Shown here: in pieces, positions 54,730 to 63,913 of the stretch
How positions within the stretch are numbered: position 1 is the first letter of the stretch
Layout of the letters: every line of letters begins with the position of its first letter
Assembly: GCA_003141895.1 (NCBI GenBank)
Contig: PLNT01000046.1
Coordinates: 1-64,000, forward strand
Direction: 5' to 3'
DNA: 64,000 bases
From: Bacteroidales bacterium
GTDB lineage: Bacteria; Bacteroidota; Bacteroidia; Bacteroidales; VadinHA17
Made by a program: the position numbers and the translations under genes
The notes under the pieces: generated by a model
What the model saw: only the letters and a program-made list of their open reading frames with translations
Database searches by the model: none
What the model was told of the DNA's origin: nothing

Positions 54730-55305
54730 ATGACTATATGCGTTTTTGCCTCATCGAGCAGCCGGATTGACAATAAATATGCTGCTGAAGCTACTTTGCT
54801 TGGAACGCTTCTGGCCAGAGCTAAGATGGATGTGATATACGGAGGAGGAGGTATTGGATTGATGGGCTGTCTGGCTGATGCGGTTATCTCGAATGGAGGA
54901 AAGATAACAGGTGTAATTCCGTCTTTTATGATAGATGAAGGCTGGGATCATGCATCAGTCAGCGATATGATAGTTACCACTGACATGGGTGAAAGAAAAA
55001 AGACAATGTTTTCCAGAGCAGATGCTGTTGTTGCATTACCCGGCGGAGTCGGCACACTTGAAGAACTAACAGAAGCGATGACTCTTAAGCAACTGGGAAT
55101 CTATCAGGGCCAGATCATAATTCTTAATACCCTCAACTTTTACAATTCATTAATTGAGTTTCTCGAACATATGATAGCCGGACATTTCATAAGAAATGAG
55201 CACAAAGGAATATGGGAAATTGCATCTTCACCCGAAGAAGTTATTACCCTTCTTTTGAATAAAGAAAACTGGCACGACGATCCAAGAAGTATTGCAAGAA
55301 TCTAA
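54730..55305 (+). CDS. LOG family protein (nucleoside 5'-monophosphate phosphoribohydrolase)
   Basis: 191 residues with the Rossmann-type LOG motifs YGGGGIGLMG and PGGVGTLEELTEAMTLKQLG (PGGxGTxxE), the nucleotide-cleaving signature. Enzymes of this family remove ribose 5-phosphate from AMP or cytokinin nucleotides; bacterial substrates are often AMP or unknown. Start just after the trxA terminator. Its TAA stop overlaps the stop of the convergent receptor phosphatase by 4 bp (CTAA). Confidence 0.9.
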   Translation: MTICVFASSSSRIDNKYAAEATLLGTLLARAKMDVIYGGGGIGLMGCLADAVISNGGKITGVIPSFMIDEGWDHASVSDMIVTTDMGERKKTMFSRADAVVALPGGVGTLEELTEAMTLKQLGIYQGQIIILNTLNFYNSLIEFLEHMIAGHFIRNEHKGIWEIASSPEEVITLLLNKENWHDDPRSIARI

Positions 55306-58300
55306 CTCTCAGGAATTTTTGTTCCTATAAACATAATATCGTCTACCTGGTTGAGATCACCTTTCCATGTTAAGATCTCTTGTTCCAGCCTGTCTTTTTG
55401 CAAACATATAGGTAGACTCCAAATTTCGGAAAGCAGCTTTTTAACGTTCCCCGATTTATATTTTTTTACTTCAGGCGACCCAAACTGATCAGCATATCCG
55501 TCAGAACACATGTATAGCATATCCCCGGGCTGAATATCGACAAACTGATTGGTAAAATTCTTCTTCTCGTCCATAGTTGTCATCCCTATCGGAAATCTGT
55601 CTCCCTTATAAGTGAAAACTTCACCTTTTCTGACTATATAAATAGGGTTATAAGCTCCAGCGAATTCAAGTGTAAAGTTCTTTTTATTGAAGGCAACAAG
55701 AGCAAGATCCATCCCATCATTTATTGCCCTTTCATGACGCTGCAAGAGAGATTTCATAACTTCAATGTTAAGCTGGTCAACAATTGCTGAAGGACGGGTT
55801 AATCCGTATTCTCTTACAACCTTATTGAGAGAATTATGGCCAATGATTGACATAAAAGCTCCTGGTACGCCGTGCCCGGTACAGTCAACAGCGGCGATGA
55901 ATTGCCAGTCACCATTATCATACATCCAGTAAAAGTCCCCGCTCACTATATCCTTAGGCATGAACAGAACAAAGGTCTCTTTAAATGTATCTTCTTTAGG
56001 CAGCATTGCTCTCTGTATACGCTCTGCATATCTGATACTTGCAGTAATATCTTTGTTTTTCTCCTCGATTTCCATACTTTTCTGCACTACTTCTGCAGTT
56101 CTCTCTTTCACCTTCTCCTCGAGAATAAGTTTTTCTTTCACAAGATTCTTTTCCCTGATTTTTATATATGTAACAATTCCAACAACAATTAAAACGATTG
56201 AAAGTACAATAAACCACCATGTTTGGTAAAAAGGCGGCTTAATCACAAAATGAAAAGAGACAGGTTTATTATTCCAGATACCCTGGCTGTTACTGGCAAT
56301 GACATTAAATGTATACTTACCCGGAGTCAAAGCTGAATAGATAGCTCTTGTCTGATCAGTCACAGGCAGCCAGTCCTTATCAGCTCCATCAAGTTTCACT
56401 TTATATTTTACAACATCAGGGTTTGTAAGACAGATGCTATAATAATCAAACAGAAGTGCTTTCTGGTTGTACTTCAACTTTAGTCCCTGCCCCATTGCGT
56501 GAGGCTTATAGTTTACCTGCAGACTCAAAAGATGAGTCAGCGGTTCAAGGCTATGGGTTGCCAGTTCAGATGGATTCAGGTGGGTTGCACCGTTCGCAGT
56601 ACCAAACCAAAAATCACCTTTTGGTCCTTTGAAAACTGCATTCGCTTTAGTCTCAATTCCGATAAATCCGTTTCTTTCGGTATAAGAGAATATCCTTTTA
56701 GTCTCAGGGAAATACCTGTTCAGACCATTATTTGTACCAATATAAATACTGCCATCGTCTCCGGTTGAAAGAAGATTGATATTATTAGACAACAAACCAT
56801 CCTTCTGATTTATGGTCATTACAATTGAATCGTTCCTGAATGCTTTCAATCCCTCACTGGTACCAATCCACAGGGTTCCTTTCTTATCCATAACAAAAGT
56901 TTTTGTTAAAATCCCGTATAAAGCCGGAACCCTCTTGAAATCCTTTGTGACGGAATTAAACTTTATAACTCCCGGCAGCTTTCCTCCTATTTTCTCAATT
57001 CCAATCCACATATTACCTTCCGGATCGCAATAAAGGGCAGATATTTCCGCGATTATTACGTTGTCCATGGAGTTATACCTCTTGAAATTTTGCTCATCGA
57101 TAGTCCCTACTGATACTCCTTCAACAGTGCCTATCCATAAATTATTATTTTTATCTATCTCAAGGGCTTTAACCTGCCCGCCCTTATAAAGCGTAGAGTT
57201 AATTAATGGTTGAGATTCGAACCTGGAGCCTTTAATATTATACATGATCACACCGCCTTCATTTGAGCCTACCCATATATTCCCATTTTTATCTGCCCTC
57301 AGAAATCTTACATCTTCAGAAATCTCATTACTCATCTTATTATAAAAAAGAGTTTTCTTTTCTCCCCCCGGGTAATATCTTGAAATGCCGGCATTTGTTC
57401 CGAACCATACTCCACCAGTTAGATCCTCACAGATTGCGTTAACATTCGGATTAACCAGTATATCTTTTTCATTGATCGTATTAAACGCATCTCCTTTATA
57501 AATTGTGAGTCCATTGTCGCGATCAGCAATCAGAATATTGCCTTCCACGTCCTCAATAATCTTGTATATATTAGTTGGAATAAGGCCGTCTCCTGAATTA
57601 AAAATCCTGAATTTATCTCCGTCAAATAATGCGATTCCCCCACCCCAGGTTCCGATCCAAACGCGGCCCCGTCTGTCTTCAGTTATGCAACTTACCGCAT
57701 TACTGGCAACACCCATCTTTATCAGATCATAATATTCCATCCGGCTTTCGGACATTATATACTTGTAGACTCCTCCATTATAGGTGCCGAACCAAAAATT
57801 CCGATGGCTATCCTCAAATAAACAGATAGTGCTGAAGTAATTAGTCATATGAGGCATGCGGAAGCCTTCAAATTTCTTATCATCATTATTGTACTTTTTC
57901 ACACCCACAGCGGTAACACATACTAATGATCCATCTTTGATTTTGGTTGCGTCAAAAACCTGGTCACTGATCCCTTCCTTCCCCTTGAATATTTTAACTT
58001 TCATATGGTGGATATCCTTTACAGGAAAGTCTGTTTGAATAGCCCCGTCATAAGATGAGGTAAACCATAATTTATCTTTAACCTGGACAATACCGGTAAT
58101 GTCACCGGTAAGTTTTAACGAATCGAAAGCCACCTGTTCAAATTTCTGTCCGTCATAACGTGAAATACCACCATTCAGATGTCCAAACCAGATATATCCA
58201 AGTGAATCTTCGGTTATACGTTTAACGCCTCCGCTGGCCAGATTATCCGCTGAAGTAAAGTTTTCAAACTTTTTGCCGTCGAAACGTGAAAGTCCGTTTC

Positions 58301-58493
58301 CTGTTCCAAGCCAGATATAATCTTTTGAATCCTGAAGAAGAGTGTTTACTTTCTGCTCACTCAGACCCTGTTTTACGCTGTAATTATCAAAGAAATATTT
58401 CTGCGTTTGTCCTGACAGAGTTGTAACTGGTAGAAAAAGCATAAGCCAGACAAATAGTCTTGTCTGGCTTCTAAAGTAATTTATGTAATACAT
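55302..58493 (-). CDS. Propeller sensor with Y_Y_Y domain fused to SpoIIE/PP2C phosphatase (copy 2)
   Basis: 1063 residues, same plan as the protein at 5075. A signal/anchor N-terminus (ending LSGQTQ) precedes about 14 Reg_prop blades (DSKDYIWLGTGNGLSRFDG and relatives, to about 640). A Y_Y_Y domain, one membrane helix (WWFIVLSIVLIVVGIVTYI), a coiled coil and a SpoIIE phosphatase follow. Catalytic motifs are SGDFYWMYD, DCTGHGVPGAFMS, CSDGYADQFG and QVDDIMFIG, so the phosphatase should be active. It begins 7 bp after the caspase gene. Ligand and phosphoprotein substrate are unknown; periplasmic sensing with cytoplasmic dephosphorylation is inferred from topology. Confidence 0.87.
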   Translation of the reverse strand: MYYINYFRSQTRLFVWLMLFLPVTTLSGQTQKYFFDNYSVKQGLSEQKVNTLLQDSKDYIWLGTGNGLSRFDGKKFENFTSADNLASGGVKRITEDSLGYIWFGHLNGGISRYDGQKFEQVAFDSLKLTGDITGIVQVKDKLWFTSSYDGAIQTDFPVKDIHHMKVKIFKGKEGISDQVFDATKIKDGSLVCVTAVGVKKYNNDDKKFEGFRMPHMTNYFSTICLFEDSHRNFWFGTYNGGVYKYIMSESRMEYYDLIKMGVASNAVSCITEDRRGRVWIGTWGGGIALFDGDKFRIFNSGDGLIPTNIYKIIEDVEGNILIADRDNGLTIYKGDAFNTINEKDILVNPNVNAICEDLTGGVWFGTNAGISRYYPGGEKKTLFYNKMSNEISEDVRFLRADKNGNIWVGSNEGGVIMYNIKGSRFESQPLINSTLYKGGQVKALEIDKNNNLWIGTVEGVSVGTIDEQNFKRYNSMDNVIIAEISALYCDPEGNMWIGIEKIGGKLPGVIKFNSVTKDFKRVPALYGILTKTFVMDKKGTLWIGTSEGLKAFRNDSIVMTINQKDGLLSNNINLLSTGDDGSIYIGTNNGLNRYFPETKRIFSYTERNGFIGIETKANAVFKGPKGDFWFGTANGATHLNPSELATHSLEPLTHLLSLQVNYKPHAMGQGLKLKYNQKALLFDYYSICLTNPDVVKYKVKLDGADKDWLPVTDQTRAIYSALTPGKYTFNVIASNSQGIWNNKPVSFHFVIKPPFYQTWWFIVLSIVLIVVGIVTYIKIREKNLVKEKLILEEKVKERTAEVVQKSMEIEEKNKDITASIRYAERIQRAMLPKEDTFKETFVLFMPKDIVSGDFYWMYDNGDWQFIAAVDCTGHGVPGAFMSIIGHNSLNKVVREYGLTRPSAIVDQLNIEVMKSLLQRHERAINDGMDLALVAFNKKNFTLEFAGAYNPIYIVRKGEVFTYKGDRFPIGMTTMDEKKNFTNQFVDIQPGDMLYMCSDGYADQFGSPEVKKYKSGNVKKLLSEIWSLPICLQKDRLEQEILTWKGDLNQVDDIMFIGTKIPES

Positions 58494-58500
58494 ATAATTC

Positions 58501-60846
58501 CTATTTTGTAACGAAGAAGAATGTTCCGTTCATAACATCCAACCCTTGTATATTTCCGAATTTTGGCTTCTGGCCTTTGTCAGTTGCCACGGCAGCAGTA
58601 ACGTATTTAACCACAGTCTCGATAGGAATACATGCATTCTTGTTATTCAAAAGAGTACTGGCGAAGGTTGCTGTGAATTTTGAATTATCTGATGCTTCTT
58701 CATATCCTGCAGAAGAGAAAACCTGTGCTGATTTGGCACCGGCTACCAGAGTATTATCGCATGAAGGAGCACCATTAGCTGATCGCATAGCAGAATAAAA
58801 TCCAGGACCGGACTCGCAAGCGTCGGATACCACAAGTGTATGAACGATAACATCACTATAACCCTGCAATCCGGCTTTTAAAGAATTGATATTAAAATAA
58901 GTAAACTCATCATCACGTTTTGCATCGACTGGAATCCAGTAGCCAACATCATTGATAAACTTACCATGGCCGGCGTACCAAACCAGTAATGACTTAACCT
59001 GATTTTTCTTAACCTGATCACGAAGCTCAATATTGAAAAACCTTTCCATCTCAGCTTTCGTCATATCTTTCTTATGAATAATATTATGAATCTGATAATT
59101 AGCGAGAGCTCTCTGGATTGTGCTTATATCTTTGATAGGTCCGTCGAGACTTGCAAATGTTTCATAACTTGAGTTTTCTATAAGTACTGCCCAGGTTCTT
59201 CCCATAGGATTATTAGTTGCGATCTGGGCATTATCCCTGTTGATCACGAATTCTGTCTCCTGCCTGTTACCATAAATATCCTCAGCTACAACGGTAAACT
59301 TATTTAAATTTGAGATATCAAGTGTTGCTGAGAATGAGGGATTTAATTCATTGGGATTATAACTTGCTGTAAAATTTCCCACAGTAATTGATTTGATCAT
59401 ACTCTCATCCGAGATTTTACCCTGAATTGCAATATTTGGAGTAGGAGTATCAAGCAGAACCTGTCTGTCTTCAGATGTATAAGGAGCAACTATATTTATT
59501 ATAGGAGGATTGGTTTCGGTCCGTCTGAGTGCATAACTAAGAACTTTCTCATTATCATAATCATCTATGGCAGAAAATGTAATTTTATCCAGACCGGTTA
59601 CATTGACATTAGCAAGAAATTCATTCCCTCCATTTTTTTCTACCATTGTAATCGGCTCTTTATTAATGGTAAGTGATTTAATTTTGCTTTTGTCTTTAAC
59701 CATTCCTGTAATAAGAATAGCGGTTTTATCGCCTTTGATTTCTAAAGTATCTTTAGCCGGTACAGGGCTTATAAGAGATATCTCAGGAGGAACTGTCTCC
59801 CTGTTAAGCTCGTAAAGCCTTTTCTGTGAAGCCTGTAACATTTCCTGTGCTTTTTGATCATATTTTGCCAGCTGAGTAATTTTATTATAATCTTCCATTG
59901 CTTTATCATAATTCATGATCTCTTCATATGATTTAGCCCTGGCATAATAAGCATCCGGGTCTTCCATTTTAAGTCCAGCCTTTAAGTTGATACACTTTGT
60001 AAAATCGTTAATAGCGTTTACATGCTGGTTAAAATCCTGGTAGCATTTTGCCCGCGCAAAGTAGAAAATCGGATTGCCGGGGTCTATCATGATGGTTTTT
60101 GAAATATCATTGATAGCGTTCGGATAATCAAGGTTTTTCATATACACTTTTGCCCTTTGCAAATAAGCTGAAGTATTTCGGTCGTTGTTCTTGATGACCT
60201 CGTTGCACTGATTCATTGCTTCCATAGGATTTGAGGTGGTAAGTAGATCAGCCAGTTCAATCCGGGGCTCAGCCAGCTTCTTATCTTTTGAAATAGATTT
60301 CTCTAATTCCTTTTTAGCAAGTACCTCGTTTTCCAGCCTCCTGTAAATGATCCCACGCCAGTAATAGTCCATTGGTGTATCCTTTATTATAATCACAGTA
60401 TCAGAAGCCTGAAGAGCCTGTCCATACTTTTTCAGATTAATCAGACTGATCACCTTTTCAGGGTAAATCTTCGCATTGCGCCTGTCATTGGCAGATGCGT
60501 GGTTAAGGAGCTTCAAAGCTTCTTCATAATTACCCATCTTGTTGCAGATGGCACCTATACTTATCAAAGCATCAACATCTTTAGGTGCAAAGACCAGGGT
60601 TTTTTCAAAATCAGCTTTTGCTTCAGCATATTTTGCTTGCATTTCGTAGGCCTTTCCGCGTGCTGTATAATAGTCGGGATTTCTAGGTTCAAGGCCTATT
60701 GCACTTGTGAACTGAACGATAGCGTCATCAAACATTTGTTTTTCAACAAACTCTGTTCCTGCTTTGTAATACTTCTTGGCACTTTGCCCAAAAGAACATA
60801 CTGCCACCAGGAGAATGGTTGCCATTAAAAATGCTCGCTTCTTCAT
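58501..60846 (-). CDS. Secreted TPR caspase-like protease (peptidase C14)
   Basis: 781 residues from the ATG at 60846, which opens a signal peptide (MKKRAFLMATILLVAVCSFGQ); an ATG at 60885 lies in the promoter. About eight TPR units (about 22-345) are followed by two Ig-like beta domains (about 350-440 and 445-540), then a caspase fold (about 545-781). The dyad is His627 in WYAGHGK and Cys677 in SDACESGPGF, 50 residues apart exactly as in the other caspase of the window. Predicted periplasmic or secreted. The TPRs suggest a scaffold or partner-binding role. Paired with the receptor phosphatase downstream. Confidence 0.85.
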   Translation of the reverse strand: MKKRAFLMATILLVAVCSFGQSAKKYYKAGTEFVEKQMFDDAIVQFTSAIGLEPRNPDYYTARGKAYEMQAKYAEAKADFEKTLVFAPKDVDALISIGAICNKMGNYEEALKLLNHASANDRRNAKIYPEKVISLINLKKYGQALQASDTVIIIKDTPMDYYWRGIIYRRLENEVLAKKELEKSISKDKKLAEPRIELADLLTTSNPMEAMNQCNEVIKNNDRNTSAYLQRAKVYMKNLDYPNAINDISKTIMIDPGNPIFYFARAKCYQDFNQHVNAINDFTKCINLKAGLKMEDPDAYYARAKSYEEIMNYDKAMEDYNKITQLAKYDQKAQEMLQASQKRLYELNRETVPPEISLISPVPAKDTLEIKGDKTAILITGMVKDKSKIKSLTINKEPITMVEKNGGNEFLANVNVTGLDKITFSAIDDYDNEKVLSYALRRTETNPPIINIVAPYTSEDRQVLLDTPTPNIAIQGKISDESMIKSITVGNFTASYNPNELNPSFSATLDISNLNKFTVVAEDIYGNRQETEFVINRDNAQIATNNPMGRTWAVLIENSSYETFASLDGPIKDISTIQRALANYQIHNIIHKKDMTKAEMERFFNIELRDQVKKNQVKSLLVWYAGHGKFINDVGYWIPVDAKRDDEFTYFNINSLKAGLQGYSDVIVHTLVVSDACESGPGFYSAMRSANGAPSCDNTLVAGAKSAQVFSSAGYEEASDNSKFTATFASTLLNNKNACIPIETVVKYVTAAVATDKGQKPKFGNIQGLDVMNGTFFFVTK

Positions 60847-60882
60847 TTGTCTAAAACTTAGGTTAATTTCTCTTACAACTTT

Positions 60883-60914
60883 CAAAAATAGAAAATTTTC
60901 TTCTAATAATCAAT
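60883..60914 (-). promoter_or_regulatory. Promoter of the caspase/phosphatase operon (copy 2)
   Basis: Read on the minus strand: ATTG (60911-60914), 20 bp, TATTTTTG (60883-60890), matching the -33/-7 consensus at the right spacing, 36 bp before the chosen caspase start. The -33 part overlaps the end of ribD, so the module has its own promoter rather than depending on ribD. Confidence 0.55.
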
Positions 60915-61953
60915 GCCTTAAATATATTTCAAGAATACTTCCGCTAAAAACTGTTTTTGAAACATGAATTCCGCTGATCAAAGGCGCTGTCACTCCTTCC
61001 CTGAAATATTCCGTACCCTTGAAAATTCGGGCCTCATCCCACAATCCTTCATTAATAAAATGATTAAGTACCTTCCCGCCCCCTTCTATAAATAATGATT
61101 GATATCCGGCATTATAAAGATAATCTGATATCTGAATTGCTGAGGACACATTTTCTTTTAGTACTATCTTTTTTGCTTCTGGAATGTACGAACCGGAATT
61201 ATGAGTAAAAACAATTGATGTATTATTTGTACTTTTTACAAATGATCCTGTGTTGATATTACCCGAACTGCTGAGAATAAGTTTTAACGGATCAGGTCCT
61301 GTCCATTCACGTACATTCAATTTTGGTGAATCAGCACGTATTGTTTCCGCTCCTACAAGGATTGTTTGTTCTGAGGCTCTCCATTTGTGAACCAATATTC
61401 TTTCAGATTTGCCGGTAATCCTGGTTGGCTTTTGCTTTTCAGATCTTTCTATATCGAGAAATCCATCTGCACTCTGCGCCCATTTCAGGATAATATATGG
61501 CCGCTTTTTCTCATGAAATGTAAAAAACCTCTTGTTCAGGCTTCTGCATTCGTTTTCCAGAACTCCTGATTTTACTTCGCAACCGGCATCTTTGAGTTTC
61601 TTTATCCCCTGTCCCGATACTTTATCACTCGAATCGATTGTTCCAATTACTACCCTTGGGATTTTATTTGCAATAATAAAATCAGCGCATGGCGGAGTTT
61701 TGCCAAAATGGGAACACGGTTCCAGGTTTACATAAAGAGTTGATGAGGTTAACTTTGATTTGTCAGTTACTGAATTTATTGCATTTACTTCAGCGTGAAC
61801 TTCCCCTGCCCTCAGATGATATCCTTCTCCTAAAATTTTATCCTCACAAACGATTACAGATCCCACCATCGGATTTGGATAAGTCATACCTTCTGCTTTA
61901 GAAGCTAGCTCAATGCACCTTCGCATAAATTTATTTTCGTCGGTTTCCACCAT
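60910..61953 (-). CDS. ribD: Bifunctional riboflavin biosynthesis deaminase/reductase RibD
   Basis: 347 residues. The N-terminal deaminase has zinc motifs HAEVNAI and PCSHFGKTPPC; the C-terminal reductase (about 150-347) has the NADPH-binding regions LKWAQSADGFL and GAETIRADSPKLNVR. Catalyses deamination of 2,5-diamino-6-ribosylamino-pyrimidinone phosphate and reduction of the ribose side chain. Divergent from prmC with 26 bp between the start codons. Confidence 0.95.
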   Translation of the reverse strand: MVETDENKFMRRCIELASKAEGMTYPNPMVGSVIVCEDKILGEGYHLRAGEVHAEVNAINSVTDKSKLTSSTLYVNLEPCSHFGKTPPCADFIIANKIPRVVIGTIDSSDKVSGQGIKKLKDAGCEVKSGVLENECRSLNKRFFTFHEKKRPYIILKWAQSADGFLDIERSEKQKPTRITGKSERILVHKWRASEQTILVGAETIRADSPKLNVREWTGPDPLKLILSSSGNINTGSFVKSTNNTSIVFTHNSGSYIPEAKKIVLKENVSSAIQISDYLYNAGYQSLFIEGGGKVLNHFINEGLWDEARIFKGTEYFREGVTAPLISGIHVSKTVFSGSILEIYLRH

Positions 61954-61979
61954 CTCAGTGAAAATACTAAATTTGACTT

Positions 61980-62846
61980 ATGGCTGTCAAGATACAAACT
62001 ATAAAGGATATCAGATTTTATCTTAAAAAGGAACTACATGATATTTACACTGAACCTGAAATAAGAGTTCTGTCCGATATACTTATTAAGACTATAACCG
62101 GTATCACAAAGTTGCATCAGCTTTATGATAATGTATATCCAGTTGCCGGCGATGAGGCTGACAAAATCATAAAATTCGCCGGGAAGCTTAAATCGGGTAC
62201 GCCTGTCCAATACATTATTGGTGAAACAACTTTCTATAATTGTACAATTAAAGTAAATGGTTCAACTCTAATTCCACGACCTGAAACAGAGGAGCTTGTT
62301 GATCTGATTATAAGGCAAAATATGGATTATTATGGCAATATTATTGATTTCGGGACAGGTTCAGGCTGTATAGCGATTGCCCTTGCTGTTAATCTGAAGC
62401 ACTCAAATGTTACTGGAACAGATATATCAGATGAAGCCATCAGAATTGCACACCAAAACAGTATTCTGAATAATGTAAGGGTTAACTTCTTAACTGATGA
62501 TATTTTCAACCCTCATCCGGAAGAATTGTCAAAAGCCGGAATAATAGTGAGCAATCCGCCGTATGTCCGCAATTCGGAAAAACTTCATATGTCTGAAAAT
62601 GTCCTCGGCTTTGAACCTCATTTGGCCTTATTTGTTAACGATTCAGAACCTTTGGTTTTTTATGATGCTATCCTGAAGCTTGCAGAGAAACTTTTACTTC
62701 CGGGTGGCCGGATCTATTTTGAGATAAATGAAGCGATGGGATCGCCTCTGGTTAAGTTACTTGAATCATTTGGTTATTCGGAAATAATAATTACTTCAGA
62801 CATAAATGATAAACAAAGAATTATCGAAGGCAGAAAAAAAGTCTGA
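61980..62846 (+). CDS. prmC: Peptide chain release factor N5-glutamine methyltransferase
   Basis: SAM-dependent enzyme that methylates the GGQ glutamine of RF1/RF2. 288 residues with an N-terminal helical domain, TPVQYIIGETTFY, LIPRPETEEL, SAM-binding DFGTGSGCIAIAL and the catalytic NPPYV. Overlaps recX by 41 bp, indicating translational coupling. Confidence 0.95.
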   Translation: MAVKIQTIKDIRFYLKKELHDIYTEPEIRVLSDILIKTITGITKLHQLYDNVYPVAGDEADKIIKFAGKLKSGTPVQYIIGETTFYNCTIKVNGSTLIPRPETEELVDLIIRQNMDYYGNIIDFGTGSGCIAIALAVNLKHSNVTGTDISDEAIRIAHQNSILNNVRVNFLTDDIFNPHPEELSKAGIIVSNPPYVRNSEKLHMSENVLGFEPHLALFVNDSEPLVFYDAILKLAEKLLLPGGRIYFEINEAMGSPLVKLLESFGYSEIIITSDINDKQRIIEGRKKV

Positions 62847-63306
62847 GAAAACGTTGTTCAGGATTGGTCTTGACAAGGCTATGGGTCAATGCTCGCGTCG
62901 GGAGTTTTGTGTCGATGACATACGCAGTAAACTATCTTTATGGGGGCTTGAGAAGAATGATGCTGAAAAGGTTATCAGAACACTTATATCTGAAAAATTT
63001 ATAGATGAAACAAGATATGCATCAGCTTTTGTAAGAGACAAATTTAAATATAATAAATGGGGACGGGTTAAAATTGCTGCTCATCTCAAAAGAAAGAAGA
63101 TCCCTGAAGATACAATAAATGAAGCGATCAGAGCAGTTGACAATGATCAGTATATCTATTTTTTAAAGAGATTACTGGAAGGCCACAGGAGAACCATAAA
63201 AGCCAAAAACAAATATGATCTTAAGTCAAAACTGCTTCGTTACGGATTATCAAAGGGGTTTGAGAGCAACTTGCTCTATGATATTTTAAATGAGCTGGAT
63301 GAATAA
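62806..63306 (+). CDS. recX: Regulatory protein RecX
   Basis: 166-residue modulator of RecA filaments. Three-helix repeat motifs: CSRREFCVDDIRSKL, LISEKFIDETRYASAFVRDKF, and NKWGRVKIAAHLKRKKIPEDTINEAI. The start at 62806 lies inside the end of prmC; a TTG at 62855 would shorten it by about 16 residues. Confidence 0.88.
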   Translation: MINKELSKAEKKSEKTLFRIGLDKAMGQCSRREFCVDDIRSKLSLWGLEKNDAEKVIRTLISEKFIDETRYASAFVRDKFKYNKWGRVKIAAHLKRKKIPEDTINEAIRAVDNDQYIYFLKRLLEGHRRTIKAKNKYDLKSKLLRYGLSKGFESNLLYDILNELDE

Positions 63307-63386
63307 ATATCAGGGCCATACACTCCGACATTAGGACATTACGTATCTAAGAGTCAAATCTAAAATTAAAGGACCTTAACAGTATA

Positions 63387-63463
63387 ATTCCCCTCCCTGG
63401 AGGGGTTAGGGGTGGGTTTTCCCCCGAAATTAACCCACCCCTTGCCCCTCCCAGGAGGGGAAT
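63387..63463. repeat. Long imperfect inverted repeat between recX and the DUF2752 gene
   Basis: Arms ATTCCCCTCCCTGGAGGGG...GGGTGGGTT and AACCCACCCC...CCCAGGAGGGGAAT, each about 32 bp and itself containing a small palindrome, around a short C-rich centre. Largest member of the C-run/G-run family in the window. Lies between convergent genes and could terminate both transcripts. Confidence 0.75.
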
Positions 63464-63486
63464 GAAGAAGGTAATGATCATGAAAT

Positions 63487-63909
63487 TCAGATTCCTGAAA
63501 AAATACTCGCTATAAACGGCCAGAAGACCACCAGAAAGATTATAGCTGATCCGATACAATCTACAATAATTAATTGCTTTCGTGTATCTGAATACCTGAT
63601 ATAGAATATTGAGAATGCTATCCTTAACATAAACTGGGCTAAAAAAAATAGAAATATCCGCATCCCGTACACATTCCACTGGTATGCTTCCGCGAATCTG
63701 CCTCTTATTATTAATGAAAAACTGTGTGAAAGTCCGCATGAGATGCATGGCTGGCTTGTTAATTCCTCATGAATGCAGGCGACTGGATAATTATTTTTTT
63801 CTGGTGAAAAAATGCCGGAGTATGCAAAAATCAGCAATATAACTCCGGCAAAAAATATATTAATAAAGAGGTAAGGTTCATTTCTGAATCTTACCTTCAA
63901 GTTCTGCAT
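63487..63909 (-). CDS. DUF2752 family membrane protein
   Basis: About 140 residues from the ATG at 63909 (MQNLKVRFRNEP); upstream in-frame ATGs would overlap the preceding gene. Three membrane helices and the family motif CISCGLSHSFSLIIRGRFAEAYQWNVYG, with the Cys-x-x-Cys-Gly typical of DUF2752. Inner membrane; function unknown. It starts 4 bp after the stop of the truncated upstream gene, so they form an operon. Confidence 0.85.
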   Translation of the reverse strand: MQNLKVRFRNEPYLFINIFFAGVILLIFAYSGIFSPEKNNYPVACIHEELTSQPCISCGLSHSFSLIIRGRFAEAYQWNVYGMRIFLFFLAQFMLRIAFSIFYIRYSDTRKQLIIVDCIGSAIIFLVVFWPFIASIFSGI

Positions 63910-63913
63910 ATTA

